The notes: a model not told the origin generated them from the sequence alone. A stretch of DNA of 64,000 bases from Prolixibacteraceae bacterium (GCA_023229575.1 JALNYZ010000009.1:62001-126000), one strand, 5' to 3'. Shown: positions 53,009 to 63,093, counted from the first letter of the stretch. Made by a program: numbers and translations.

Positions 53009-54532
53009 ATGAGGAAAATAAAACTATCTGCAATTTTTTTACTGGTATCTGTTGTCTCACTTGCAGGATGTAACAAAGACAAATCTGTCGTAAAAACCTT
53101 TACTGTAAATGTTATCACAGCGAACGGAACGGTTGAAAAAAGTCCCAATCTATCTACCTACAATGATGGGGCCCAGGTGCAATTGACAGCTAAGCCGAAT
53201 CCCGATTTTAAGTTTACATCATGGAGCGGGGATATTACAAGTCCGGCAAATCCATTAACGGTTATCATGAATGGGGACAAAAATATCACGGCTAACTTTA
53301 ATCAAATTGTTAAAGCTTTTACATTAACTGTGACAGCAATCAACGGAACTGTAGCCAATATGCCAGCGCTTGCTGTTTATGCCAACGGGGCTTCGGTACA
53401 ACTAACAGCAACGCCAAATTCAGGCTATACATTTACGTCGTGGGGTGGAGATGCCACCGGTTCGACAAATCCAGTGACGGTATTTATGGATGCGGAAAAA
53501 AATATTATCGCAAACTTTACGGCATTGCCTGCTACCATCGATGTGAAAAGTACAGGAGCAAAAGGTGATGGGGTGACCGATGATACTGGGGCGATCCAGA
53601 ACGCCATTGCTCAAATTGCCGGGACTGGCGGCACCGTTTTAATATCATCAGGCACCTACATGATCAATACCGGGGCTATTAACGATTATGCAGGAAGAAG
53701 AGGGCTTCAGTTGAAAAGCAACATGACATTAAAATTGGCCTCTGACGCAATATTGAAAGCAATCCCGAATAGTGGTGGGGTAGGTGGCACAGTTGTTGAT
53801 CTCTTAAGCGCCGACAAAGTAGATATAACCGGTGGTACAATAATAGGCGACAGGGCGAACCCTGCACCCAATGAAAGTGGTGACTGTATTGCCGTCAGGG
53901 CTTCACACAATGTAACAGTAAAGAACATCACTTTAAAGGATGCCCATGATGATGGCATCATCATTGCATATGAATCTTCAAATGTTACTTTAGATGGTGT
54001 AGTTTCTGACAACAATCGGCGTCAGGGATTGTCCATCGTTTCGGTAGTTGGGGCTGTGATCAAAAACTCAGTTTTTAAAAACACCATAGGTACCGCGCCC
54101 CAGTGTGGTATTGATGTTGAGCCAAATAAAGGAGAGGTTGTTAATGATGTCCTTATCCAAAATTGCGAGTTTTTTGGCAATAAAAATCACGGGTTGGTAC
54201 TGCAGGCTATGAATGGCGTTGTCAGCAATGTTATTGTTGATAAATGTTCATCTCACAACAATGTTTCGTGCGGTTTGGTGGCCTATAGAATATTATCAGC
54301 TTCAAAGAATAGTTTTACCAATAATACGGCCAATAACAATGGAAATTCCGGTATATTGTTAGGGAATAGTTCTGCGGATGTATCAGTTAACGGAAATATT
54401 TGCAACAACAATGGAAATTTCGGTATACTGATCAATAACAGCGCAACCGGGAACACCGATACAGGCAACACCGCCACCGGAAACACAAATGGGCAGATTG
54501 TTGACCAGGTTGGTGGCAATACAATCAAATAA
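53009..54532 (+). CDS. Lipoprotein with two InlB-type repeats and a right-handed beta-helix (second copy)
   Basis: Paralogue of 9446-10993 with identical architecture: Cys21 lipobox (LAGC), two InlB B-like repeats (about 30-95 and 103-168, each ending KNI-x-ANF), then DVKSTGAKGDGVTDD and a beta-helix to residue 507. The block SDNNRRQG, KNSVFKNT, GID-x-EPN is shared word for word with the first copy, so active site and fold are kept while helix rungs differ. It starts the hydrolase block F and stops two bases before the GH3 start. Likely cell-surface polysaccharide lyase or hydrolase; not assignable further. Confidence 0.85.
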   Translation: MRKIKLSAIFLLVSVVSLAGCNKDKSVVKTFTVNVITANGTVEKSPNLSTYNDGAQVQLTAKPNPDFKFTSWSGDITSPANPLTVIMNGDKNITANFNQIVKAFTLTVTAINGTVANMPALAVYANGASVQLTATPNSGYTFTSWGGDATGSTNPVTVFMDAEKNIIANFTALPATIDVKSTGAKGDGVTDDTGAIQNAIAQIAGTGGTVLISSGTYMINTGAINDYAGRRGLQLKSNMTLKLASDAILKAIPNSGGVGGTVVDLLSADKVDITGGTIIGDRANPAPNESGDCIAVRASHNVTVKNITLKDAHDDGIIIAYESSNVTLDGVVSDNNRRQGLSIVSVVGAVIKNSVFKNTIGTAPQCGIDVEPNKGEVVNDVLIQNCEFFGNKNHGLVLQAMNGVVSNVIVDKCSSHNNVSCGLVAYRILSASKNSFTNNTANNNGNSGILLGNSSADVSVNGNICNNNGNFGILINNSATGNTDTGNTATGNTNGQIVDQVGGNTIK

Positions 54533-54534
54533 AA

Positions 54535-56892
54535 ATGAATAGAATGATCCAAAAAGTAGTTGTTTTTTTCGTATTAACGACCCTGTCATATGGTAGTTTA
54601 CAAGGTCAGTTATTACCTTATAAAGATTCCCGTTTAATAGTTGAGGAACGTGTAACGGACCTGATAAACAGGATGACCATTGAAGAGAAAGTCGGCCAGA
54701 TGCTGAAGGTAGTACTCTCCGACCTAAAAGTGGACGCGAAAGGTAATATTACCGAAGAATCACTGGAGAAACTTTTTCATGGCAAGAGCATAGGATGCCT
54801 CGACCCACCACGCACGGATGTTGAGGGTATTGCGAAATACTCGGAAGCAGCCGATCAGTACCTGAGAACCAAAACCCGGTTGGGTATCCCTGCCATCCAG
54901 GTTGATTTGGGTGGCATACATGGACAATTGGCCTATGGAGCTACCAATTTTCCGCAATCAATTGGGCAGGGAAGCACCTGGAATCCTGAACTGATCGGGA
55001 AAATGGCACAGCTTATCGGTTATGAAGCGGGATTAACCGGATGTGACCAGCTCTTTGCCCCCCTGTTCGACATTGCAAGGGATCCCAGATATGGCAGGGT
55101 CGAGGAGTGTTTTGGGGAAGATCCATACCTCGTTGCCGAAATGGGGAAAGCTTTTCTCATCGGATTGCAGGGAGATCCCCAAATAACCCGGAACCATATT
55201 CCCGAGGGTCATATCATGGGAACCGCCAAACACTATGTAGCCTACTGTACCCCTACCGCCGGCATAAACATTGCCCCGGTTGAGGTTGGGCCAAGGGATT
55301 TGCGGAGTTTGCACCTCTATCCTTTCGAAAGGGCGGTCAAAGAGGCCAACGTCTATTGTATCATGCCCGCCTACAATGAGGTAAACGGTATTCCGGTACA
55401 TGCCAACGAATACCTTTTACGGGACATCCTGCGAAAGGAATATGGCTTTAAAGGCTATGTATTTGCAGATTATGGCGCAGTCGGCATGTTACAGCGGGAG
55501 CACTACCTTACTGACAACAAAGCCGCAACTGCTGCGCTGGCATTGAAAGCAGGTGTTGACCAGGAGGGTTCTGATTTTGCCTATTCGGAACTGATCAATC
55601 TGGCAAAAAAAGATAAGGAAATTGCCGCTTTGGTGGATGAATCGGTAAGGAATATGCTGACCATAAAATTCAGGGCAGGGCTTTTTGACAAACCCTATTT
55701 TGCGCCTAAAAACCTGGCAAAGCTAGTTCATACGAAAGCTTCCATCCAACTGGCACGCGAAATCGCTGAGGAGTCGATCGTATTGCTGAAAAATCAGGAT
55801 CATTTGTTGCCTCTGAAGCTCTCCGGGCTAAAGTCAATTGCCGTTATCGGGCCGAATGCCAATCAGGTTCAATATGGCGATTACAGCATCACGAAAGACA
55901 ATTCATCAGGCGTTACGATCCTCGAAGGGATAAAAAACATCGTAAAGGATAAAGTAAAGATCAACTTTGCCCAGGGCTGTGGTATCACAAGCCTGAACAA
56001 CAGTGGATTGAAAGATGCCTTAGATGCGGCAAATAAAAGTGATGTGGTCGTATTGGTCATTGGCGGGTCAAGCATGTCTCTGGCTGGGACAGGATGGGGC
56101 GAATTGGCCAGGGATGGCGGTTACCCGACCTGTGGGGAAGGGTACGACAGGGCTGAATTGACCCCGCCAGGCATTCAATCCGAACTGATACAGGCAATCT
56201 ACAAAACAGGCAAGCCCATCGTGCTGGTCATGGTTCATGGACGGGCTTATAGTATTAAATGGGAAAAAGAGCATCTTCCTGCCATTCTCGATGCCTGGTA
56301 CCCGGGGGAGGAGGGAGGTAATGCCGTTGCCCGCATCCTGTTTGGAGAGGTGGCGCCTTCGGGAAGGCTCACGGTATCCGTACCTCAAAGCGTCGGTCAA
56401 GTGCCTGTATTCTATAATTACAAACCCACCGGCAGGGGACATTACCATAAACCAGGAACTCCTGAAATACCTGGAAGGGACTATGTTTTTTCTTCGACCG
56501 ATCCATTGTTTTCTTTTGGATTCGGATTGAGTTATACCCAATTTGAATATTCAGATTTGAAGTTAGGCCAAAAGGAATTAAGCGCAAGAGATACCGTTAA
56601 ATTATCGGTTAAAGTTAAAAACATTGGAAAAGTCACAGGGAAAGAGGTGGTACAGGTTTATATCCGGGATAAAATCAGTTCGGTAACAACGCCGGTAAAA
56701 GTTTTGAAAGGGTTTAAAAAAACGGAAGTTAATCCAGGTGAATCTGCCCAATTGAGTTTTTTAATTCCCTGTCATGAACTTGGCCTTTGGGACAAAAACA
56801 TGAATTATGTTGTTGAACCCGGGGAGTTTGAAATTATGGTAGGGGCATCAGCCGAGGATATCAAATTGGAGGATACGATCACTGTTAAATAA
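54535..56892 (+). CDS. Secreted glycoside hydrolase family 3 enzyme (second)
   Basis: 785 residues, signal peptide ending near SLQGQ. GH3 barrel with nucleophile Asp312 (YVFADYG), EECFGEDPYL and KHYVAY motifs, then the sandwich domain (SIVLLKNQDHLLPLKLSG, VVLVIGG) and a fibronectin-III-like end (SVKVKNIGKVTGKEVVQVYIRD). This is the classic beta-glucosidase/xylosidase layout and differs clearly from the GH3 at 31310 (EECFGEDPYL against FETFGESYYL; FADYG against NSDYQ), so the two are not recent duplicates. It is followed by GH31 after 8 bases. Confidence 0.94.
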   Translation: MNRMIQKVVVFFVLTTLSYGSLQGQLLPYKDSRLIVEERVTDLINRMTIEEKVGQMLKVVLSDLKVDAKGNITEESLEKLFHGKSIGCLDPPRTDVEGIAKYSEAADQYLRTKTRLGIPAIQVDLGGIHGQLAYGATNFPQSIGQGSTWNPELIGKMAQLIGYEAGLTGCDQLFAPLFDIARDPRYGRVEECFGEDPYLVAEMGKAFLIGLQGDPQITRNHIPEGHIMGTAKHYVAYCTPTAGINIAPVEVGPRDLRSLHLYPFERAVKEANVYCIMPAYNEVNGIPVHANEYLLRDILRKEYGFKGYVFADYGAVGMLQREHYLTDNKAATAALALKAGVDQEGSDFAYSELINLAKKDKEIAALVDESVRNMLTIKFRAGLFDKPYFAPKNLAKLVHTKASIQLAREIAEESIVLLKNQDHLLPLKLSGLKSIAVIGPNANQVQYGDYSITKDNSSGVTILEGIKNIVKDKVKINFAQGCGITSLNNSGLKDALDAANKSDVVVLVIGGSSMSLAGTGWGELARDGGYPTCGEGYDRAELTPPGIQSELIQAIYKTGKPIVLVMVHGRAYSIKWEKEHLPAILDAWYPGEEGGNAVARILFGEVAPSGRLTVSVPQSVGQVPVFYNYKPTGRGHYHKPGTPEIPGRDYVFSSTDPLFSFGFGLSYTQFEYSDLKLGQKELSARDTVKLSVKVKNIGKVTGKEVVQVYIRDKISSVTTPVKVLKGFKKTEVNPGESAQLSFLIPCHELGLWDKNMNYVVEPGEFEIMVGASAEDIKLEDTITVK

Positions 56893-56900
56893 ATTGAACA

Positions 56901-58472
56901 ATGGGAAAAGCAATAATAACATTAATTCTGGCTTTTTGCTCGGCAAATATATTCGCCGAAAAGTTTGTGACAGAAATAAAACCAATGACAGGAGAACAGT
57001 GGTATGGCGCTTATACCGCAAAAACCATTCAGCCCTATGGGGCCAATGTGAAGAAAATGGATTTAAATATTGAGAACTTCACAAATCAGGCTGCACCGTT
57101 GCTTATTTCCAACATGGGCCGCTATGTTTGGAACGATAAACCTTTCGCCTTCGAATTTAAAGAGGGCAGTTTGATCCTTTATTCTGAAACTGAAAAATTG
57201 GATGCTATTGCCTCCGGAAAAACACTGCGCGATGCGTATGTGGCAGTAAAGGATAATTATTTCCCTGCTTCTGGAAAAACGCCCAATCCGCTGATGTTTA
57301 AAATGCCTCAATACAATACCTGGATTGAGCTTGGAACCAATCAAAATCAAAAAGATATTATAAAATATGCTGACAATGTATTGAAAAACGGCTTCCCGAC
57401 AGGCGTTTTTATGATTGATGATATATGGCAGAAATATTATGGAAACTTTGAATTTGATGCATCAAAGTTTTCCGATCCCAAAGGCATGGTGGACTATCTT
57501 CACGAAAAGGGTTTTAAAATTATGTTGTGGCTTACCCCATTTATCAGTCCTGATTGTAAGGAGTTTTTATTTTTGGAAAAAGAAGGATGTCTGGTGCTGA
57601 ACAAAGAAAATAATAGTCCTGCCTTTATTAGATGGTGGAACGGCTACAGCGCCTGTCTGGATTTTACCAAACCGAAGGCCAATAATTGGTTAAAGGAACA
57701 ATTGAAAAACCTGCAACAGAAATATGGTATTGACGGGTTCAAATTTGATGCGGCGGATTTTGATTTCTATTCCAAAAAACCGACAAATGCGAGAGGATTT
57801 GAACAGGCCGAGATGTATGCAAAACTGGGAACTGCGTTCGATTTTAATGAGTTCAGGGCTTGTTGGAAAATGGGAAACCAACCTCTTGCCCAGCGACTTG
57901 TAGATAAATCAAATTCTTGGGGCGATCTGAAATTGCTTGTTCCGGATATGGTTTCGGCAGGGCTCCTTGGTCATCCTTTTACTTGTCCGGATATGATTGG
58001 CGGTGGATTGTTGTGGACTTTTTTAAACATTGATAAAAATAAGTTTGATCAGGAATTAATGGTCCGTTCTGCCCAAATACAGGCTTTGATGCCGATGATG
58101 CAATTTTCGGTAGCGCCTTGGAGGGTGTTGGATGACAAGCATTTGTCACTGTGCCGTGAGGCAGCTTTGTTGCATGCCAAAATGGGTGGGTACATTTATG
58201 AACTGGCTCAAAAAGCCGCAAAGGACGGTGAGCCGATCGTTCGTCACATGGAATATTCTTTCCCGCATCAAGGATTCGAAGCTTGCAACGATCAGTACAT
58301 GTTTGGAGAAAATTATTTAGTGGCCCCAATGATTGATAAAGGCGAAACAAGAGTGGTGAAATTACCAAAAGGGAATTGGGTTGATGATCAAGGTAAAAAA
58401 TACAAGGGTGGACAATCAGTTACAATGAATGTACCACTTAATCGCCTCGTTTATTTTGTACGTCAGAAATAG
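56901..58472 (+). CDS. Secreted glycoside hydrolase family 31 protein (second copy)
   Basis: Paralogue of 11261-12877, 523 residues, signal peptide to about FAEK. Predicted nucleophile Asp283 (GFKFDAAD) and acid/base Asp364 (FTCPDMIGGG); MPMMQFSVAPWR is identical to the first copy. The residue after the nucleophile changes from Cys-Gly-Asp to Ala-Ala-Asp, a possible pocket difference. Exo-alpha-glycosidase role inferred from the family. It lies between GH3 and the DUF5107 gene with short gaps. Confidence 0.9.
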   Translation: MGKAIITLILAFCSANIFAEKFVTEIKPMTGEQWYGAYTAKTIQPYGANVKKMDLNIENFTNQAAPLLISNMGRYVWNDKPFAFEFKEGSLILYSETEKLDAIASGKTLRDAYVAVKDNYFPASGKTPNPLMFKMPQYNTWIELGTNQNQKDIIKYADNVLKNGFPTGVFMIDDIWQKYYGNFEFDASKFSDPKGMVDYLHEKGFKIMLWLTPFISPDCKEFLFLEKEGCLVLNKENNSPAFIRWWNGYSACLDFTKPKANNWLKEQLKNLQQKYGIDGFKFDAADFDFYSKKPTNARGFEQAEMYAKLGTAFDFNEFRACWKMGNQPLAQRLVDKSNSWGDLKLLVPDMVSAGLLGHPFTCPDMIGGGLLWTFLNIDKNKFDQELMVRSAQIQALMPMMQFSVAPWRVLDDKHLSLCREAALLHAKMGGYIYELAQKAAKDGEPIVRHMEYSFPHQGFEACNDQYMFGENYLVAPMIDKGETRVVKLPKGNWVDDQGKKYKGGQSVTMNVPLNRLVYFVRQK

Positions 58473-58487
58473 GTTTAAAGTGTTGTC

Positions 58488-61400
58488 ATGAAAAAAGTAG
58501 CGTTTCTATTTATCCTTTTCCTTTTGTATTTGCAGCTTGCAGCTCAAAAGGCCACTATTACGGAAGAGGTTAGGGAGGTACTCACCTATCCCTACAGCGA
58601 CCCAAGCCCAATACCGGTATTGTCCGAAAGGAACTTCAAGATCTATCCTTACCACACATTCGATGGATATTCGGTAAGCGCAATGAAGCAAAAATGGAAA
58701 GTCGTAAAACTGGAAAACGATTACATAGAAGTCTATATTTTACCCGAAGTGGGGGGCAAGATCTGGGGGGCTGTCGAGAAATCGACCGGCAAGGAGTTTA
58801 TTTACCACAATGATGTGATGAAGTTCCGGAACATCTCCATGCGTGGCCCGTGGACTTCGGGTGGAATTGAATACAATTTGGGATTAATAGGACATTCACC
58901 TGCAACCTCGAGCCCTGTTGATTACCTGACCAGGGAAAATCCCGATGGAAGCGTAAGTTGTTTTGTTGGCAACATGGATTTGCCTTCCCGCACACAGTGG
59001 AGGGTTGAAGTGAGGTTGCCTAAAGACAAGGCATATTTTGAAACCATCCCCTTGTGGAACAACCCGACGCCAATTCCACAATCCTACTATTGCTTTATGA
59101 CCGGTGCTGCCGGTGTTTCTGACGATCTGGAGTTTTTCTATCCCGGAAACCAGGCGCTGGAGCACAATGGGAGGGTCAAGCCGTGGCCTTACCAGGATGG
59201 CCACCTCAAATCAATCTATCCGAACAACGCCTATGGTTCGCATACATCGATACATGTCGTTGGCGGCTACAATGACTTCATGGGCGGCTATTACCACAAG
59301 TCGGAATTTGGTTTCGGCCATTGGGCCCTCTACAACGATATGCCGGGCCGCAAACTTTGGCTTTGGGCTTTGTCGGGTGAAGGCGAAATATGGAAGGACC
59401 TGTTAACCGACAGACACGGCCAATACATGGAATTCCAGGCCGGGCGCACCTTTAACCAATACGCGCAATCTTCGTTCAGAAGCCCCATTAAGGAGATGCC
59501 CTTTAATCCCGGTGTTACCGACCAATGGAAAGAGATCTGGTTTCCGGTAAAAGGGATAGGCGGATTGCAGGAAGTCTCCCCGATGGGCGTATTAAATGTC
59601 AAACATGAAAACGGAAAGCTGGAAATAGGGATCAATGCCCTCTCATTTGTTCAGGCCAAAATAATTGTCACCTCCAACGGGAAAACCATTTACACTCAGG
59701 ACAAAAAATTCAGTCCAATGGATGTTTACAAAACTTCTGTTGCCCTGGCCGATGATGCCCCTTACGAAGTGAAGGCAGAAGGCATGGATCTTTTGCACGG
59801 TTCTGTAAACACAAAATTGATCAAACGGCCCTTTGCCACAGTTTTGCCAGCCGATCCCTCAAGCGCTTCAAGCTTGTACCAGGACGGGATACAACTGAAG
59901 GAGAACAGGAATTACAAATCTGCCAGGACAGCGTTAAAAAAGTGCCTGGCCAAAGATCCGCTTTACATAGATGCCATGGCAGCCCTGACCGAGTTGTATT
60001 ACCGCAGCAATCAGCTGGATTCGGCATTGTTCTTTGCCAACCGGGCCTTGCAATTGGATGCATACCATCCGGCAGCCAACTATTTTGAGGGAATAACTTA
60101 TCGTGCCCAGGGAGACCTGGTCAATGCGCTTGAAACCTTTGGATGGGCCGCCCGATCGATGGAGTTTCGGTCTGCGGCCTATTCCCAGATGGCCGGTATC
60201 GAACTTCAGCTTCATGACTTAAAGTTGGCACGCCACTATGCAAACCAGTCGTTGGACTATAATCGGTTCAATTTTAATGCCTTTAAAGTGCTGTCAATCA
60301 TCTACCGGCAACAGGGGAATTTCGAACTGGCCGACCAGATGATCAACAATATGCTCACCATGGACCCATTGAACCATTTTGCCCGTTTTGAGCAATACCT
60401 TTTGCATTCTTCACCGGAGAACCTCGCCAAATTCAAAGAGGGGATCAGGAATGAATTCCCTTACCAGGCTTACCTTGAATTGGCCATGGATTATTATGGT
60501 TCAGGTCAAAAGGATGATGCATTAATGGTACTTGAAAACGCACCGTCCCATCCGTTGGTTGGCCTCTGGAAGGCATTTCTGAAGAATGATCCGTCACTGC
60601 TGGCCGATATCGCGAAACAATCACCTGAATTTGTTTTCCCCTACCGTACTGAAACAGTTGCGGCATTGAACTGGGCGGTTGCAAACAGCAATCATTGGAA
60701 ATTAAAGTATTACCTGGCATTAAACTATTGGGCCATTCAAAGGGAAGATGATGCCATAAAACTGTTCAGGGCTTGTGGAGCGGAACCTGATTATGCCATT
60801 TTCTACCTCTCGCGTGCCAGTCTGGATAAGCAAAGCGAAGGGAAGCAAGAGCTCAGTGACCTACTGACAGCCCATCGGTTGTCACCGGACGATTGGCGTA
60901 CATCGGATAAGCTGATTGAGTATTATATAAATAACTCTGATAATAAAACTGCCTTATCCCTTTCAAGTGAAGCTTCCGCGAAATTTAAGAACAATTTCAA
61001 CCTGGCCCTGCAACATGCCATCGTGCAGTTGAACAACAACCAATTCAGGGAGAGCATCAAAACGCTCGAAAACACCCAAATACTTCCTTTTGAAGGATCT
61101 ACGCAGGGAAAAACGGTGTATGAACAAGCTTGCCTGCTTCTTTCCATTGATCTGATGAAAAAGAAGAATTTTAGGGAAGCAATTGCAAACCTGGAAAAGT
61201 CGAAATCATGGCCTGCCAACCTTGGGGTAGGCGCGCCCTATGATCCGGATAACAGGATGCAGGATTACCTCGAAGCGATCTGCCTGGAAAAAACCGGCAA
61301 GGCCAAGGAGGCTGCCGGAATGCGGGATTCGGTACTGACATATACAAAACAACATTCCGGCGGATCCGGAAACAAATACAACAACCTGCTTGCCCTTCTG

Positions 61401-61607
61401 ATCCTGCAGCAGCAAGGAGAAACGGGATCTGTCGATGCCCTGATTAAAAATATTCAAGGAACAGGCCAACGCGGACAAACGGTCAACCGCTGGGTTGTTG
61501 CTTATTTTAATCACGATAGTGCTACCTGCGGAACGTTGGAAAAAGAGTTGGACAAAGACCGTTACTTTATAATTATGAAAGGCATCCTTGGTTTTATCAA
61601 CCAATAA
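58488..61607 (+). CDS. Secreted DUF5107 protein with C-terminal TPR repeats
   Basis: 1039 residues with a clean signal peptide (LQLAAQ). Residues about 30-320 are DUF5107, a galactose-mutarotase-like beta-sandwich (YILPEVGGKIWGAVEKSTGKEFIYHN, SGGIEYNLGLIGHSP). A further beta region follows to about 450, and from about 455 to 1000 there are many TPR helices (AMAALTELYYRSNQLDSALFF, NYFEGITYRAQGDLVNALE). The family has no settled function. Its place inside a hydrolase operon and its mutarotase-like fold suggest a sugar-active or sugar-binding role, with TPRs for protein contacts. It is 15 bases after GH31. Confidence 0.85.
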   Translation: MKKVAFLFILFLLYLQLAAQKATITEEVREVLTYPYSDPSPIPVLSERNFKIYPYHTFDGYSVSAMKQKWKVVKLENDYIEVYILPEVGGKIWGAVEKSTGKEFIYHNDVMKFRNISMRGPWTSGGIEYNLGLIGHSPATSSPVDYLTRENPDGSVSCFVGNMDLPSRTQWRVEVRLPKDKAYFETIPLWNNPTPIPQSYYCFMTGAAGVSDDLEFFYPGNQALEHNGRVKPWPYQDGHLKSIYPNNAYGSHTSIHVVGGYNDFMGGYYHKSEFGFGHWALYNDMPGRKLWLWALSGEGEIWKDLLTDRHGQYMEFQAGRTFNQYAQSSFRSPIKEMPFNPGVTDQWKEIWFPVKGIGGLQEVSPMGVLNVKHENGKLEIGINALSFVQAKIIVTSNGKTIYTQDKKFSPMDVYKTSVALADDAPYEVKAEGMDLLHGSVNTKLIKRPFATVLPADPSSASSLYQDGIQLKENRNYKSARTALKKCLAKDPLYIDAMAALTELYYRSNQLDSALFFANRALQLDAYHPAANYFEGITYRAQGDLVNALETFGWAARSMEFRSAAYSQMAGIELQLHDLKLARHYANQSLDYNRFNFNAFKVLSIIYRQQGNFELADQMINNMLTMDPLNHFARFEQYLLHSSPENLAKFKEGIRNEFPYQAYLELAMDYYGSGQKDDALMVLENAPSHPLVGLWKAFLKNDPSLLADIAKQSPEFVFPYRTETVAALNWAVANSNHWKLKYYLALNYWAIQREDDAIKLFRACGAEPDYAIFYLSRASLDKQSEGKQELSDLLTAHRLSPDDWRTSDKLIEYYINNSDNKTALSLSSEASAKFKNNFNLALQHAIVQLNNNQFRESIKTLENTQILPFEGSTQGKTVYEQACLLLSIDLMKKKNFREAIANLEKSKSWPANLGVGAPYDPDNRMQDYLEAICLEKTGKAKEAAGMRDSVLTYTKQHSGGSGNKYNNLLALLILQQQGETGSVDALIKNIQGTGQRGQTVNRWVVAYFNHDSATCGTLEKELDKDRYFIIMKGILGFINQ

Positions 61608-61623
61608 ATTCTTAAGAAAAAAA

Positions 61624-63072
61624 ATGAAAAAATTGTTGAATTTATTTTTGTCCATTGCTGTCATTTTTTTGATGGCCGTTGATGTTTCTGCCCAGAAAAC
61701 CATAAAGGTTAGGTTCAATGAGACCGATGAAGTTTTGATCAATCCGGGAATGGGGTTTATGACCTTTCAAAGGTTTAACGGGGATGAAACAAATGCCGGG
61801 GTTGGCTGGACGGAAGGAAAGCCCATCGATTACCAAAAATTCAGCGGCAATCTGGTAACCAAAGACCATCCCATGACCTCCATTGCCTATTTCAGGGTTT
61901 ACTGGAGATATCTGGAACCGGAAATGGGTAAATTTAACTGGGCGATGATCGATTTGGCCCTTAAAACGGCACATGACCGAAAACAGGCATTGATGCTCCG
62001 GATAGCTCCATATGGCGAAGATCCCGATGATGTCCCTGGTTGGTACCGTGCCATGGTTGGAGGCCCCTCTATGTGGCCGGGACAACCCAAATGGAGGGTT
62101 GATGCGGAAGATCCAAGATATCCGCAATACTTTGGAAGGTTTATAACTGAACTTGCCAAACGATATGACGGCCATCCTGATCTCGAATCAGTTGACCTGG
62201 CCATTGTTGGATTCTGGGGCGAAGGCAGCAACGCTTCCATGCTGACGCAAAGAACCAGGGAGGCCCTGGTAACTGCCTACACCGATCATTTTAAAAAGAC
62301 CCCGCTGATTATGATGCTGACAGATGAGAAGACAAATAAATTTGGTCTTATTCAGGCTAATGTTGGCTGGAGGGTCGACTGTATCGGCGATCTTGGATTT
62401 TGGTCCAAAGATCAGGCCAATCCTGATTATACCCACATGTACGATTATTATCCGCAGGGAATCATCAACTGGGGTATGAAAGACGCCTGGAAGAAGGCGC
62501 CCATCAGCATGGAAGTTTGCGGCACGATCAAGAGTTGGAAAGGGGAGAGGGGAACCTGCCAATATTGCCAGGGATATACCATCGATCAGGTAAATTATAT
62601 CATCGATGAAACCTTGAAATGGCATATCTCATCCTTCAATGCCAAATCATCCGGGGTACCGGACGAGTGGCGGCCGCTGATCGACCGATGGCTCAAGAGG
62701 ATGGGGTATCGGTTTGTACTGCGGAGTTTTTCTTATCCTGAATTCGTTTCGGCGGGAGGGCAAATCAACTTCAAATCCTGGTGGGACAACAAGGGTGTAG
62801 CGCCCATCTACAAAAAATACCTTCTTGCTGTCAGGTTGACAAATGAAAAAAGATCTGAGGTGATCGTTACCGATGCGGATATCAATTCATGGTTCCCAGG
62901 CGACAACCTTTATGATGATTCCGTATTTGTTCCTCAGGAGATGCCTGCCGGCATTTATCAGCTTCAAATTGGTATTGTAGACCGTCAGTCGCATCAACCC
63001 AAAGTCAACCTCGCCATCCCGGGTAAAGATCCCGAAGGTTGGTATTCGCTTGGGAAAATAGAAATCAAATGA
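61624..63072 (+). CDS. Secreted DUF4832-type TIM-barrel protein, possible glycosidase
   Basis: 482 residues from ATG 61624 (an upstream TTG at 61588 overlaps the previous gene and is rejected). Signal peptide to about SAQ. The chain begins NPGMGFMTFQRF, the known start of DUF4832/DUF4874 proteins. It shows barrel strands with Glu200 in GFWGEGS and Glu297 in ISMEVCG, spaced like the acid/base and nucleophile of clan GH-A enzymes, and ends in a beta-sandwich (YLLAVRLTNEKRSEVIVTDAD). Function undetermined; I infer a glycoside hydrolase from layout and neighbours. 16 bases after the DUF5107 gene. Confidence 0.82.
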   Translation: MKKLLNLFLSIAVIFLMAVDVSAQKTIKVRFNETDEVLINPGMGFMTFQRFNGDETNAGVGWTEGKPIDYQKFSGNLVTKDHPMTSIAYFRVYWRYLEPEMGKFNWAMIDLALKTAHDRKQALMLRIAPYGEDPDDVPGWYRAMVGGPSMWPGQPKWRVDAEDPRYPQYFGRFITELAKRYDGHPDLESVDLAIVGFWGEGSNASMLTQRTREALVTAYTDHFKKTPLIMMLTDEKTNKFGLIQANVGWRVDCIGDLGFWSKDQANPDYTHMYDYYPQGIINWGMKDAWKKAPISMEVCGTIKSWKGERGTCQYCQGYTIDQVNYIIDETLKWHISSFNAKSSGVPDEWRPLIDRWLKRMGYRFVLRSFSYPEFVSAGGQINFKSWWDNKGVAPIYKKYLLAVRLTNEKRSEVIVTDADINSWFPGDNLYDDSVFVPQEMPAGIYQLQIGIVDRQSHQPKVNLAIPGKDPEGWYSLGKIEIK

Positions 63073-63093
63073 CCTGATTAAACACTGAATGAA

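Noticed and set aside
61588..61623. TTG start of the DUF4832 gene overlapping the DUF5107 gene
   Set aside because: The ATG at 61624 gives a clean signal peptide immediately; the extension would spoil it.
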